From Anthonomus grandis grandis (taxonomy: Eukaryota > Arthropoda > Insecta > Coleoptera > Curculionidae), in the NCBI RefSeq assembly GCF_022605725.1, contig NC_065552.1:30019879-30083878 (forward strand): 64,000 bases of DNA. Direction: 5' to 3'. Numbering within the stretch: position 1 is the first letter of the stretch; each line of letters starts with the position of its first letter. Both the position numbers and the translations under genes were made by a program. The notes below the pieces were generated by a model, which ran no database searches, had not been told where the DNA came from, and worked only from the letters and a program-made list of their open reading frames with translations. This document shows positions 62,301 through 64,000 of the stretch, piece after piece.

Positions 62301-63549
62301 TCCTTAGAGACGTCACCATTAAGTTTGACAGGCTGGACACAATTTGATAAGTATGAACGAAACCACTCAAGGGTAGTTCCTCTGAAACCATAGAGCTCCA
62401 GTTTCATCAGCAGCACTCTGTGAGTCACGCAGTCAAATGCCTTGGACAAGTCACAGAATACCGCTGCTGCAACTTCGCCAACATTCAGTCGGTTGTACAG
62501 GTGCTCTAGAAAGCTAAAAATAGCATCATTTGTGCTCACAGACTCACGAAAGCCAAACTGCTGAAGACTCAATAGGCCAAACCTATTTAAAAATGAAACC
62601 ATCCTCACCTTAACGAGCCGTTCCACTATCTTGGCTAAAGTAAGCAATAACGCTATAGATCTAAAGTTAGAAGGACAGTCGCGATCGCCACCCTTGTAAA
62701 GAGGAATAATCATTGTTACATTTCTCATTCAATCATTGTTACAATTGTCACATCTCTTTTTAAGCACTCTGGGAAAACTCCAGTCATAAATGAAAACTCA
62801 ATTGACTAGGCCAAGACTTGCAAAGCAACAAGAGGTAAAGCAAAAAATATTCTAAGAGAAAGCCCATCCCAACCTGAAACTCTTATTCTTAATATTAACC
62901 ATTAACTGTATAAGCTCTTCCACACTTGTGGAGGCAAAAAAGAAAGATTCGGCTACTACCACATTGCTGAGATAGCTTCTGGGATCTATCTTTTGTGAGA
63001 TATTGACTGCAAGGTTACTAGCAATATCACAGTAGAAGGAATTGAGGACATTGGAATCTAAGGTACTTGGAATAACCAAGACATTATTTTTGCCCCTTAG
63101 CTCATTTAAAATCTTCCAAGACACTTTTGCTCTATTGGAGGAACATACCTAATAATAATAAGAAAAATAATATAAAGATGACATATTAGAAAGGAAAAAT
63201 AGTTCCCACTAAAAAAAATACTTATACCCTTCTTTATACCTTTGCCGGGTTTTTAAAAACCGGCGTTTTTATTTATTTTAGATAAATAAAAACGCATTTT
63301 TTTACTTTTTAAAGCGCCGAGAAAGGCGTTTTTATTTATTGAAATTTTTATATAATTTCAATTTTAGGTTTTATTCCAATTATACCATAATATGCCAGAC
63401 TTCATGCCGATATTTATGTCATCTGAAGTGTTAAGCGCCTTAGCGGGGACTTTATTTCCTTTTCCGTCGAAATCTATGGAAGACTTGTCGGACAGTAGCG
63501 GAGGCTCCACTCCCACGGGAGAAGAAAGTGATATTATGATTGTCCCTAG
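10907..63549 (+). CDS. bchs: WDFY3/Alfy orthologue (blue cheese), exons 1-24, 3' end off window
   Basis: Very large BEACH-family scaffold protein. In flies and mammals it helps autophagic clearance of ubiquitin-positive protein aggregates in the cytoplasm. Twenty-four coding exons: 10907-11116, 11179-11365, 14781-15001, 15058-15250, 21004-21190, 21247-21805, 25289-25518, 25581-25764, 32439-32755, 32812-32971, 33025-33165, 36969-37210, 40191-40465, 40524-40742, 44141-44472, 47295-47505, 47609-47728, 50866-51151, 55913-56141, 56197-56369, 56437-56619, 56674-56834, 60788-61083, 63368-63549. They sum to 5,498 nt. Every junction is GT-AG, all phases agree, and the translation follows the WDFY3 N-terminal half collinearly with no stop or gap. 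This part covers the armadillo-like repeats and the concanavalin-like segment. The PH-BEACH, WD40 and FYVE domains, which carry the membrane and autophagy contacts, must lie to the right. Orthology is by remembered similarity to human WDFY3. Confidence 0.95.
12334..13938 (-). mobile_element. Tc1-family transposon, near complete, IR/DR-type ends
   Basis: Termini are CAGTAGTGGCCATAATTATA on the left and the matching inverted end on the right (CCACTACTG), flanked by TA at 12332-12333 and 13939-13940, the usual Tc1 target duplication. A second similar repeat pair lies inside: AAAATTATAGCAACA near 12518 and its inverse near 13719 (TGTTGCTATAATTATGACC). Each end thus holds two direct repeats, as in IR/DR elements such as Minos. 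Length 1,605 bp. The single gene is on the minus strand. Confidence 0.93.
12600..13622 (-). pseudogene. Tc1 transposase, one frameshift (DD34E)
   Basis: The N-terminal part (13622-13428) begins MSRGKTVSVEVRQLIINQYK and contains the helix-turn-helix followed by the GRPRKT hook. It hits a stop beside a run of nine A residues (coding sense) near 13430. The remainder (13412-12600) is open for 270 codons. The catalytic triad is intact: D in VIFSDESKFN, D in QHDNDPKHSS and E in NPIENLWE, with 34 residues between the last two. Because only the A-tract slip breaks it, inactivation looks recent. Whether the shift is fixed or a sequencing error cannot be told from this window. Confidence 0.9.
14092..14520 (-). 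mobile_element. Mariner transposase C-terminal remnant (DD41D-like branch)
   Basis: Minus-strand reading of about 14500-14240 gives IGRGGPIEWPARSLDLMPLD, then FFL, a stop, GHLKTVFYKSQPDNIDDLKK and VREEFENRLYVCLE. This is the third-acidic-residue block and C-terminus of a mariner-like transposase. It resembles the 9.7-9.83 kb remnant (EFENRLxxCL). Only the last third survives, with at least two stops. Confidence 0.6.
14781..15250 (+). CDS. bchs: bchs exons 3-4
   Basis: Exon 3 (14781-15001) continues GWMLLSTLNLLAAGNTALIQ and has VPSTLVRCLYLFIDLP and VLLQKIFVQ. Exon 4 (15058-15250, phase 1 end) has LLVRLCSHRIAAEELAKKDD, LLFSGITSSCPPYNVMWRKS and VLMTVSRHGL. These follow the helical-repeat N-terminal region of WDFY3 very closely. 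The intron between them is 56 bp. The exon 4 start (AG at 15056-15057) was set by phase and by the conserved (I/L)LV(K/R)LCS sequence. Confidence 0.94.
15310..15500 (+). mobile_element. LINE C-terminal fragment
   Basis: The plus-strand frame reads LNIPRHNAEFFKSCFIYQGA followed by SLCNKIPENLK, then CFKKKLKDLI and stops at 15499. This is the 'R....F..S....G...WN.LP..L+' ending of Jockey/CR1-type polyproteins. The 5' part is missing. Confidence 0.6.
16577..17832 (-). mobile_element. hAT transposon, internally deleted, transposase C-terminal half
   Basis: Minus-strand coding remains run from about 17690 to 16577: VHCSAHSLNLALAHSC, the CETQWVENHDGL block, RQQNRSNAMVATAEEYF, and the dimerisation region ATLPVSTASSERSFSSLRRH near 16680-16620. 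A frameshift lies around 16860-16915. The family resembles the ZMYM1/P52rIPK-like hAT proteins. The right-hand end, CAGGGCCGTATCTAGGGGGG on the minus strand at 17832-17813, is the typical start of such hAT elements. It lies only about 130 bp from the first recognisable codon, so the N-terminal half appears deleted. The other end was not found. Confidence 0.78.
17765..17832. repeat. G-run rich hAT terminus, palindromic
   Basis: It contains a run of about ten G, then GGGGG TTTGAA CCCCC and a CCCCCC block. The GGGGG/CCCCC pair can form a hairpin, and the G-runs could form a quadruplex. It fits the GC-rich terminus of hAT elements beginning CAGGG. Confidence 0.6.
18840..19850 (-). mobile_element. 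Transib/RAG1-like transposase remnant
   Basis: Two abutting minus-strand frames. The first (19821-19399) has an acidic candidate in LFTMMDGSVANILSDT, then a degraded C..C knuckle (RCIIYGSSPKEM), then FGLSTLHCWIRFFACLLH and YRLQIRSWQVKG. The second (19395-18940) has YGSSNDGNTAPFFYNPD, WYYMPSRHKVLVHGSEIL and IGQLSEDALEARHKEARKY, with a candidate catalytic E. The motif order (D, zinc knuckle, LHxxI helix, N-G-N-(F/T)-A, long helices, late E next to a basic stretch) parallels the RAG1 core and Transib transposases. Family assignment is from memory of motif order. Ends with CAC-type heptamers were not identified. Stops and a frameshift show it is dead. Confidence 0.6.
20460..20760 (-). mobile_element. 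LINE reverse transcriptase fragment
   Basis: Minus-strand reading gives RGVKQECVLSFLLIKIYFEN and ALEGQQLGIKINGI, corresponding to the 'R.GVRQGC.LSP.LFN.Y.E' and 'G.KING' palm segments. The element at 45.06-45.89 kb (plus strand) has the equivalent IGIKVNGIHINNIRYEDDT. Both look like the 'endonuclease-reverse transcriptase' type LINE rather than the Jockey/CR1 type found elsewhere here. Confidence 0.6.
21004..21805 (+). CDS. bchs: bchs exons 5-6
   Basis: Exon 5 (21004-21190) has LELVEMFVTLFCFLKDSSDV and DDFRLAHGYLFLSEFLLK. A 56-bp intron (21191-21246) carries no stop in the exon 5 frame, but the following phase-2 acceptor restores SETEKSQETQDSVRNLV as in WDFY3. Exon 6 (21247-21805, 559 nt, the longest here) includes GFLLPQPSGRGSTVRNIQAF, SIYQSDNANYFILENQNTLS and FVPCKELISMSILLKTHS, ending KDVYRE. 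Part of the armadillo-like region. Confidence 0.95.
22531..22710. repeat. Local repeat block, left copies
   Basis: GGGATATACATATAAATGAG near 22536 recurs about 130 bp on (near 22668) in the context AATTTGTCAAATTATAGCCG, CATCACTTTATTCCCATACT and ATAAATGAGAAT. The same sequence appears at 24640-24750, so this is one side of a repeated unit. Confidence 0.7.
22841..22880. repeat. Perfect 17-bp inverted repeat, 6-nt loop
   Basis: TATTATTATAGTTTATT and its exact reverse complement flank a 6-nt loop. It is AT-only and downstream of the minus-strand LINE's 3' end. It could be part of that element's tail or a small MITE. Confidence 0.8.
23093..24560 (-). mobile_element. Jockey/CR1-type LINE, RT to C-terminus, decayed
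   Basis: Minus-strand pieces in order: 24520-24260 (DFNELRIISILPALSKIL and FERILYEQLYEYC), 24021-23827 (GPLMFLIYTSDLLKSL and HAFADDTQIYSKC, with FADD intact), 23920-23636 (NLKLNPEKSNVMVF and LTFIDSTKNLEVVID) and 23626-23093 (LCETLVLCNFTYCDYVYG, RIQKVQNACLRFICGLRKFD). This is the palm-thumb and C-terminal order of a Jockey/CR1 reverse transcriptase, split by frameshifts. Endonuclease and ORF1 are absent (5' truncation). Confidence 0.82.
24586..24790. repeat. Local repeat block, right copies
   Basis: ATCATCACATCATTTTCTTA near 24586 recurs as ATCATCGCATCATTTTCTTT near 24757, a period of about 171 bp. Between them lies the block also found at 22585-22700. The LINE therefore sits between two copies of a tandem-type repeat. 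Confidence 0.65.
25289..25764 (+). CDS. bchs: bchs exons 7-8
   Basis: Exon 7 (25289-25518, phase 2 end) begins VGLLEVIVTLLSRYASFLEN and ends VHGLVQYLDC. A 62-bp intron follows. Exon 8 (25581-25764) reads YAALGIIKELILTSGGEDDM, AQLLNTLHSAPHSDLNLKID and CLKESHRTRTVFRK. This matches the WDFY3 segment from MLEVMVNLLHKYA to SHRSRTVFRK. Confidence 0.95.
26716..26960. repeat. Two-copy tandem repeat, about 148-bp unit
   Basis: CAATTTGAAACTG at 26724 followed by CATTTAATTAAAGGGCGATC recurs near 26873 as CAATTTGAAACTA and CATTTAATTAAAGGGCAATT, each followed by GATAA, GTAATAAAAAA-like and AGCATCG words. Related AGCATCGG and GGCAAGCAT words occur upstream (26530, 26657), so the array may once have been longer. 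Confidence 0.7.
27592..28622 (+). pseudogene. Mariner-like transposase, DD41D, copy 1
   Basis: The N-terminal frame (27592-28170) has VFTVDQKINIIKWYCHADSA, a helix-turn-helix (VPTAKTIYNIWHKFEQSG) and SSSQISEELDIPSRTVRDIL. The frame continues SSVVRYWSRENLHL and YPQKVNVWAGILANHIVGPF, then shifts near 28180 to FFIDGTLNSERYLLLLQQNI. The second D is in WFQQDGCPAHNARQVQDY and the third in RSPDLTPCDYFLWGYL; 41 residues separate them, the rosa-type DD41D spacing. The segment that should hold the first D (IFSDE-like) is missing between EDF and SSVVRYW, so a small deletion removed it. Stop at about 28620. Terminal repeats were not found. Confidence 0.85.
29397..29826. mobile_element. MITE inserted before the mariner copy 2 start codon
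   Basis: Inverted arms: ACTAATCAAACCAGATGTAT at 29401 and its near-complement ending GGTTTGATTAATTTGTATTAT at 29777-29797. The inner arm words GAGCCATCATCAGTG and AATTGTCAGTTAA recur inverted. The right arm holds about 50 bp that the left arm lacks. The 13-bp word TATTTATCATTAT occurs on both sides (29384-29396 and 29827-29839), a possible target duplication. No coding capacity. Confidence 0.7.
30742..31764. mobile_element. Non-autonomous hAT element with exact 8-bp TSD
   Basis: It begins TAGTGATGTAAA and ends with the exact inverse TTTACATCACTA. It is flanked by the identical octamer CTATTTAT at 30734-30741 and 31765-31772, the 8-bp duplication typical of hAT. It interrupts the mariner copy 2 transposase. 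Subterminal GGAACGTTCCC and GGGAACATTC words are also inverted. Length 1,023 bp. No transposase motif is seen. Positions 30760-31010 are strongly CpG-rich, with palindromic CGTTCGCG and CGGCGCCGGCGCCG words. A short acidic frame (ETDESDDEESGAYSVHDFDS, near 31070-31130) is of unknown origin. Confidence 0.9.
32439..33165 (+). CDS. bchs: bchs exons 9-11
   Basis: Exon 9 (32439-32755, phase 2 end) starts TNGFVYVISVLIALEGKLN and has CIAMRFEPANAKIFYYEICK and LKLLGCFSQEKLERI. Exon 10 (32812-32971) reads IPEGISPRLAYATLVCRLMY and ends at SPPLSRQHSQKSQ. Exon 11 (33025-33165) is a serine/proline-rich linker then PEPIIVHPGVVICLFQLLPS. The introns are only 56 and 53 bp. WDFY3 equivalents are GFVYITSLLVAME, AMRYEPAN and VIIHPGAMLAM. 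Confidence 0.93.
33870..34786 (-). mobile_element. Palindromic mariner derivative, about 190-bp arms
   Basis: It starts CAGGGTCCGGCAGTCAAACC and ends with the inverse GGTTTGACTACCGGACCCTG, flanked by TA at 33868-33869 and 34787-34788. The arms are nearly identical inverted copies of about 180-190 bp (33870-34056 and about 34600-34786). The enclosed minus-strand transposase C-terminus (34440-34008) reads RRVWFQQDATAHTARESMAQ, ISLRGDIEWPARSPDLSP and FYLWGYLKGRVYVDRPNNLN. A one-base insertion follows DLSP. The residue at the third acidic position is E (CEFYLWG). The last codons (HHLSDIIFAT) lie within the left arm and are therefore repeated, inverted, in the right arm. The N-terminal half of the gene is absent. 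Confidence 0.88.
35380..36430 (+). mobile_element. Putative RNase H-fold transposase family, decayed
   Basis: Plus-strand pieces: FNTNFNLHFHAPIVDSRKKC then DSFETKL (about 35400-35480), MKTLPTLVIST (about 35600), MYSDGCGRQSRIIKMALLCT (about 35800-35860), then RDRDFGLIKKKNEKYHPN (about 35915-35970), DWTKVILIARKKKAFQVIRM and KKEDPFVLYFLYAVGD. The SDGCGxQxR block followed by a DFGLI block resembles uncharacterised insect proteins with 'D.C.GQN.N ... GH...D..FG', which look like DDE-type transposases. The GH segment is deleted here. I do not know a settled superfamily name. Several shifts. Confidence 0.5.
36969..37210 (+). CDS. bchs: bchs exon 12
   Basis: 242 nt, phase 0 in and phase 2 out. It reads CLQQFISEIIKSLVRCERNQ, QVMCEKSFVSHILEVGN, then HPLHPQLQYMLERLAAQSLE and IDLRTFLR. 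The WDFY3 counterpart is NILQSLVHTERNQQVMCE to LREFLR. It is isolated between two 3-3.8 kb introns. Confidence 0.95.
38902..39368. repeat. Foldback MITE, arms of about 180-210 bp
   Basis: The outer words TAATAAATAACAGTTTAAAA (left) and TTTTAAACTATTATTTATT-like sequence (right) are inverted copies, as are GAAGGTCGGATAATCAATCA/TGATTGATTGTCCGACCTTC and GGTGGGGTGC/GCACCCCAC near the centre. The left arm carries about 37 bp absent from the right. The central spacer is about 75 bp. No coding content. Flanking duplication unclear. Confidence 0.85.
40002..40031. repeat. Perfect 14-bp inverted repeat, 2-nt loop
   Basis: AGGGTTAGTGAAAA followed by CA and the exact complement TTTTCACTAACCCT. It is intronic, about 160 bp upstream of exon 13. 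Role unknown. Confidence 0.85.
40191..40742 (+). CDS. bchs: bchs exons 13-14
   Basis: Exon 13 (40191-40465, phase 1 end) has PVPLTRIKTIVSMTTPKDFR, PPFVEFDMSAEGFGCLYLPS and a glycine-rich end. Exon 14 (40524-40742, phase 1 end) has LFPPQTGLSYSTWICVDKFS, VHLLTLIRSYNGGQEDVVCL and VLSTRDKAIIVSTKE. This is the start of the concanavalin/laminin-G-like segment conserved in WDFY3 and neurobeachin-type BEACH proteins (LSYS(S/T)W). The intron between them is 58 bp. Confidence 0.95.
41010..41054. repeat. Perfect 21-bp inverted repeat, 3-nt loop
   Basis: The left arm 41010-41030 (starts CTAAATTTGAG, ends CTCGTGTG) is the exact reverse complement of 41034-41054; the loop is TCG. The left arm is preceded by an extra ATTTGAGTTC copy at 41001. 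It would fold as a 45-nt hairpin in the pre-mRNA. It could be a MITE remnant. Confidence 0.9.
42150..42250 (-). mobile_element. LINE RT N-terminal snippet
   Basis: Minus-strand reading gives CLTPVYKNGDRDNIKSYRPA, the 'TP.YK.GD...I..YRP' entry motif of LINE reverse transcriptases. It probably belongs to the same decayed minus-strand LINE as 43400-43970, separated from it by the plus-strand LINE. Confidence 0.55.
42280..43320 (+). mobile_element. Jockey/CR1-type LINE 3' part with (AAAT)n tail
   Basis: Plus strand, from after the palm: LQLDIESISNWFKTYGMSIE and ECNKCSVVSYTRK (42400-42500), IETRDLGVVFNSNFKFKNHF, then after a shift LYNALARPHLEYASHIWMP and IDQSEKVQKRFARYLYVRKH (42690-42840), and FNMSSADLRLTLKNRYRYN, ending at 43142. 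The 3' UTR ends AAATAAATAAATATT at about 43306-43320. 5'-truncated with two frameshifts. Confidence 0.8.
43400..43970 (-). mobile_element. LINE fragment between endonuclease and RT
   Basis: Minus-strand reading of 43970-43400: STIYFDFRNANFLGLN, SNIDVSVNNFYDVILNAISI, PRWFSPEFKRIILAKNSAHS and DYILFSNIRSQCKTLTDQCY, then SKQFWNHINSLNKS-like sequence. 'PRWF...L+..I..K' followed by 'F..LR...K' and '(K)FW..I..L' is the linker between endonuclease and RT of Jockey/CR1 LINEs. Its RT continuation is probably the snippet at 42150-42250. Confidence 0.65.
44141..44472 (+). CDS. bchs: bchs exon 15
   Basis: 332 nt, phase 1 in and phase 0 out. It reads DLLKESQWHHLAVVLNRAVL, KNSSLALYIDGQQVHCQKMN, NPGGAGAASVNMNQITSLYG and YIGTPPAWRRFSRLCWKQGP, ending CHLFEE. 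QWHHL and LYIDGQ are the core strands of the concanavalin-like domain. The start of the exon (VVGNWEPEGAGDSGVRLWY) diverges from the mammalian sequence and seems insect-specific. Confidence 0.95.
44711..44840 (-). mobile_element. Penelope-like RT fragment
   Basis: Minus strand: GVINFLDVTIQNKENCQYLS then IYRRPIQ. 'INFLD(L/V)TI ... (F/L)SIYRKPT' is the hallmark of Penelope-like reverse transcriptases. Only this motif survives. Confidence 0.6.
45060..45890 (+). mobile_element. LINE RT fragment, palm to C-terminus, heavily decayed
   Basis: The plus strand, with stops removed by eye, shows KDVFMCFIDYEKIFNNIKHY (motif A, D kept), then ISYLKNLGLNDKDI, IQLTNFSISKQFGIRQGF, IGIKVNGIHINNIRYEDDT (altered YADD box), NQVNETGTRLGLQINF, and near 45780-45870 VLFEVIKRRKNHIWDIL and RERYEFQLFILQGL. 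The last block is the 'L...IK.RK..YLGH..R...Y.LLQLI.QGK' ending of the LINE type often annotated as endonuclease-reverse transcriptase. Relative of 20460-20760. Confidence 0.7.
46401..46522. repeat. Inverted repeat, 33-nt arms, 32 of 33 match
   Basis: The arms 46401-46433 (ATTTCATAACCATAGGCCTA...) and 46490-46522 are reverse complements except for one position. Spacer 56 nt. Possibly a small MITE; no flanking duplication recognised. Confidence 0.8.
46800..46951 (-). mobile_element. Possible transposase N-terminal helix-turn-helix fragment
   Basis: A minus-strand frame opens at an ATG near 46951 with MTDAPRTPPKKRVRKHLTIA and EKEVIMNICKTC. This 'PPKKR.RK.LT..EK..I.N' start resembles N-termini of insect DDE transposase-like proteins. 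The continuation is lost. Confidence 0.3.
47295..47728 (+). CDS. bchs: bchs exons 16-17
   Basis: Exon 16 (47295-47505, phase 1 end) reads VLNPGTVSQMYQLGPHYMGS, ISEEKLIFGLNAKAVSHLTL and KIRKVYSRVDNKSI. Exon 17 (47609-47728, phase 1 end) reads AKQLGMSSHESATPIRILHN, SAGHLAGSARTLGGVVLGYL. These correspond to WDFY3 YELGPNYVGSF and KQLGISSHENATP...SAGHLNGSARTIG. The intron between them is 103 bp, the longest of the short class. Confidence 0.95.
48850..48930 (+). mobile_element. Mariner transposase scrap
   Basis: The plus strand reads WPT, stop, NPDFSPLDFCI, the third-acidic block ('WP.RSPD.SPLDF.(L/I)WG') of the same mariner branch. Very short and broken. Confidence 0.4.
50450..50514 (+). mobile_element. 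Tiny retroposed 3' end with 11-13 bp TSD
   Basis: The direct repeat CTAGTTATTTT (50450-50460 and 50504-50514) flanks a 43-nt insert: about 27 nt beginning AATAATAAAAAATTTC followed by 16 A. The layout (target duplication, AATAAA-like word, A-tail) is that of a severely 5'-truncated retroposed transcript. Confidence 0.7.
50866..51151 (+). CDS. bchs: bchs exon 18
   Basis: 286 nt, phase 1 in and phase 2 out. It reads VRVFCPKPVSMVIDTVGGCT, VLLGLIAMAQDQESLYAGVK, ALVCVVRSNRVAQTEMDQRR, GYQTLAMLLRRKRHLLNSHI and LHLAFGLVGTVDSG. This is almost collinear with WDFY3 VRTFVPKPVATTLQYVGGAA to FSLVGTVDSG. Confidence 0.96.
52320..52560 (+). mobile_element. Mariner transposase C-terminal remnant
   Basis: The plus strand reads SPDLLPPDYFFVG (third-acidic block), then after a shift NSLEDLRQRIVRECQQITAE and ILHTVREYCEQCFYFYME. 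Same mariner branch as at 27.6 and 30.3 kb (DLxPxDYFLWG, then L.ELR.RI ... I....L..VR). Confidence 0.6.
53840..55400 (+). mobile_element. Jockey/CR1-type LINE, split by a MITE
   Basis: The plus strand reads STDPQEVKEIINNLKLNKAH and GYDNISAKTLKLISDYIKTH (53965-54070), then scattered YLAKAFYTVDHTKLL (motif A region) and SRHIKYLGFVMYS. After the MITE it resumes SLIQYGIVGWEGIYKKQLLA, LEKIQKIFLRIILNKNKLYP and PTELFYKASLLFDARQSY up to 55400. Heavy indel decay, especially in the RT palm. Confidence 0.72.
54544..55032. mobile_element. MITE, TA-flanked, about 65-bp terminal inverted repeats
   Basis: It starts CAGGGTGTCCCGTAATTAAT and ends with the inverse ATTAATTACGGGACACCCTG. The match continues for about 62-65 bp with few differences. 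TA at 54542-54543 and 55033-55034 gives a Tc1/mariner-type target duplication. 489 bp, noncoding. It interrupts the LINE between KYLGF and LIQYGIVGW. Confidence 0.9.
55913..56834 (+). CDS. bchs: bchs exons 19-22
   Basis: Exon 19 (55913-56141) reads FQDLLCDLEVWHEAPGDLLR and WVMRDLGLVEKLIHIT. Exon 20 (56197-56369) has SHDLLLFGQFITSTLP and the end CEQILLRN. Exon 21 (56437-56619) has VSEEIAKVLGFDWLISFMQP and LLALRILVAACSS. Exon 22 (56674-56834, phase 1 end) has FREGTSNGGWLRYSEQVTQN and KMAVVLGCPPHSPHAGGDHQ, ending FQYL. The introns are 55, 67 and 54 bp. Exon 20 is shorter than the WDFY3 counterpart (loss of the VCEKFVVMEINNEEKL segment), so it is only recognised by phase and by LLxFGQFIxSTLP. Confidence 0.93.
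57270..58175. repeat. Two Penelope-like terminal motifs
   Basis: ACCGACGTTTTTGGTC...TTATCTTCAGGGCT (57280-57322) and TACCGGTTTCGTAGC...CACATTTTCAGG (58140-58175) match the 'CGGTTTCG ... CATCTTCAGG' words seen at Penelope-like element ends. No RT or nuclease coding is visible between them. Confidence 0.35.
58285..58320. repeat. Perfect 15-bp inverted repeat at LINE 5' junction
   Basis: CTACAAAACTATTAT, a 6-nt loop, and the exact complement ATAATAGTTTTGTAG. The right arm is already LINE coding (SFVAPHLEFC), so the left arm looks like an inverted copy made at the truncated 5' end during insertion. Confidence 0.75.
58305..58720 (+). mobile_element. LINE C-terminal fragment
   Basis: The plus strand begins SFVAPHLEFCSTILYNLPNT, continues LKIEQLQLV, then MLSVKQKIMFGIYIFWYKVK, MLPSYICKKVKFFRDVHHYQ and LQRGLQDFNRLPTSVRECDS, ending at 58711. 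Jockey/CR1-type ending. A frameshift near 58395 and a small gap follow QLV. Confidence 0.75.
60040..60310 (-). mobile_element. Tc1-type transposase N-terminal remnant
   Basis: Minus strand: DVRNAPKSGRRRKTACS, stop, then MDKTILRISKIDDRKTSTQI and RNEISEQFGVNVTSRTVR. The GR(P/R)RKT hook followed by 'R.S..D..KTS..I..E....FGV.VS.RTVRR' is the second DNA-binding region of Tc1 transposases. The catalytic domain is absent. It is not the same sequence as the 12.3-13.9 kb element. Confidence 0.7.
60788..61083 (+). CDS. bchs: bchs exon 23
   Basis: 296 nt, phase 1 in and phase 0 out. It reads GWLLPSHLDIPEVYFLLTAL, MMGQPAKLIPSETKFNLDTV, WAFLWGTSLNNQPINS and LSAEAVVILLGMMRALIHSE, ending TTSIVQ. The WDFY3 counterpart is LPKHTNVPALYFLLMAL...DLDSIWTFIFG...EAVFLLLGMLRSML. 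Confidence 0.95.
61223..63150 (-). mobile_element. Jockey/CR1-type LINE, copy B, RT well preserved
   Basis: Minus strand. Linker 63124-62852 (SWKILNELRGKNN). RT 62728-62096, 210 open codons, with TMIIPLYKGGDRDCPSNFRS, VFCDLSKAFDCVTHRVLLMK (motif A), VGVPQGSVLGPLLFLIYVND (motif B) and FTLFADDTTILWHDSD (motif C). Thumb 62083-61697 (KFLGLSIDKFLKFEDHI, SSGCYALRVI, IESHLRYGIWF). The terminus is fragmented. The 3' end carries AATAAAGCATTTTTTGAG and a short TTGAG tail at 61223-61250. 5'-truncated, no endonuclease. Same family as copy A at 0.58-1.7 kb. Confidence 0.87.
63263..63295. repeat. Perfect 14-bp inverted repeat, 5-nt loop
   Basis: GCGTTTTTATTTAT, TTTAG, ATAAATAAAAACGC. A third copy of GGCGTTTTTATTTATT follows at about 63323, directly ahead of the exon 24 acceptor tract. 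Confidence 0.85.
63368..63549 (+). CDS. bchs: bchs exon 24 (last in window)
   Basis: 182 nt, phase 0 in and phase 2 out, donor GTACGT at 63550. It reads VLFQLYHNMPDFMPIFMSSE, VLSALAGTLFPFPSKSMEDL and a serine-rich acidic tail SDSSGGSTPTGEESDIMIVP. It corresponds to WDFY3 FFRYLYHNVPDLASMWMSPD...LAATVFPF. The reading frame continues in an exon to the right of the window. Confidence 0.95.
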
Positions 63550-64000
63550 GTACGTTGTTACAGTTTATTTTCTTCAGATACATAAAGAATAAGAAAATAA
63601 AATAAATCCAAAATGTTAGCGAAAGCATTGCTGGATTATAGAACTTTAAGAGGCAATTTCTAAGTTATTCTGGTGCTAAAGTTAATAAAATAAACAGTTA
63701 TCATTTCAGTATTAATTCTATTTTTGATATCAATAATTTTCAACCCTTATGATGAAACTCAAATTATTAATCATAATATTAATTTTTTTTAATTGTTTTG
63801 ATTTCACTAATGTCAGAAGTCATATCCTAGCCAATAAGATCCTAGCTCATTCTCCTATATCCCTACTAAAATCATTTCTGGCGCAAAAATATGTGACCTC
63901 TGGGAGTCTTGAAGAACAAGCCTTTGAAGAAGGTTGAGTTCTTGGTATTTTTGCCGGTTTTACTCCAATGAAAAGTTGAAAACTCACCTTTTGGGTATTT
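63550..64000. other. bchs intron 24 (partial)
   Basis: AT-rich intron sequence. A 62-codon plus-strand frame at 63749-63937 has a faint LINE endonuclease flavour (NVRSHILANK) but is too weak to call. Confidence 0.5.

Larger units (their letters stand above)
61084..63367. other. bchs intron 23
   Basis: 2.3 kb, nearly filled by a minus-strand LINE (61223-63150), followed by AT-rich DNA with a perfect 14-bp inverted repeat at 63263-63295 close to the exon 24 acceptor. Confidence 0.75.

Noticed and set aside
63749..63937. Possible LINE endonuclease start (NVRSHILANK)
   Set aside because: One short motif-like match with no catalytic residues visible; chance cannot be excluded.
1..64000. CRISPR arrays, tRNA or rRNA genes, bacterial operons
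   Set aside because: No regularly spaced repeats, no cloverleaf with a TTCGA box, and spliced eukaryotic genes throughout.

Overview
This window is a piece of an insect nuclear genome. The evidence is spliceosomal GT-AG introns, an insect-type ZAD zinc-finger gene, a long orthologue of WDFY3/Alfy (Drosophila blue cheese), and many decayed non-LTR retrotransposons and Tc1/mariner, hAT and Transib-like DNA elements. The DNA is AT-rich. A beetle is plausible from the repeat mix, but that is only a weak inference.

Layout. (1) Positions 1-6136, minus strand: the 5' half of a ZAD-C2H2 zinc-finger gene, four coding exons, running off the left edge. Its introns hold LINE and Penelope-like debris. 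(2) 6137-10906: intergenic. It holds a LINE 3' fragment (about 7.29-7.84 kb), a mariner-derived foldback element (8.67-9.96 kb), and two clusters of TGACA/TGTCA words that may mark the promoters of the two genes. (3) 10907-63549, plus strand: 24 coding exons of the WDFY3/blue cheese orthologue, about 1,830 codons or roughly the first half of the protein, spread over 52.6 kb and running off the right edge. The exon phases are mutually consistent and no lesion is seen, so the gene looks intact. The C-terminal PH-BEACH, WD40 and FYVE part lies beyond the window.

The introns fall into two classes. Eleven are 53-103 bp. Twelve are 2.3-6.7 kb, and nearly every one of those contains recognisable transposon remains. 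These include a nearly complete Tc1 element with paired repeats at each end (12334-13938); a decayed hAT transposase and a Transib/RAG1-like transposase side by side (16.6-19.9 kb); Jockey/CR1-type LINEs in both orientations; at least seven remnants of one mariner branch with 'SPDL.P.D[FY]' third-acidic motifs (DD41D spacing where countable); a three-level nest at 29.2-32.0 kb; a palindromic mariner derivative (33870-34786); a putative RNase H-fold transposase family (35.38-36.43 kb); and several MITEs and perfect hairpins.

The host genes have no obvious functional link: one is a probable transcription factor, the other a selective-autophagy scaffold. The most unusual material is in the mobile DNA. 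Two unrelated-in-sequence mariner derivatives each carry the end of the transposase reading frame in both terminal arms. One nest has a hAT copy with a perfect 8-bp target duplication and a CpG-rich internal block, inside a mariner that also carries a MITE. One intron contains a Transib-like sequence with RAG1-core-like motif order. No tRNA, rRNA or CRISPR was seen.
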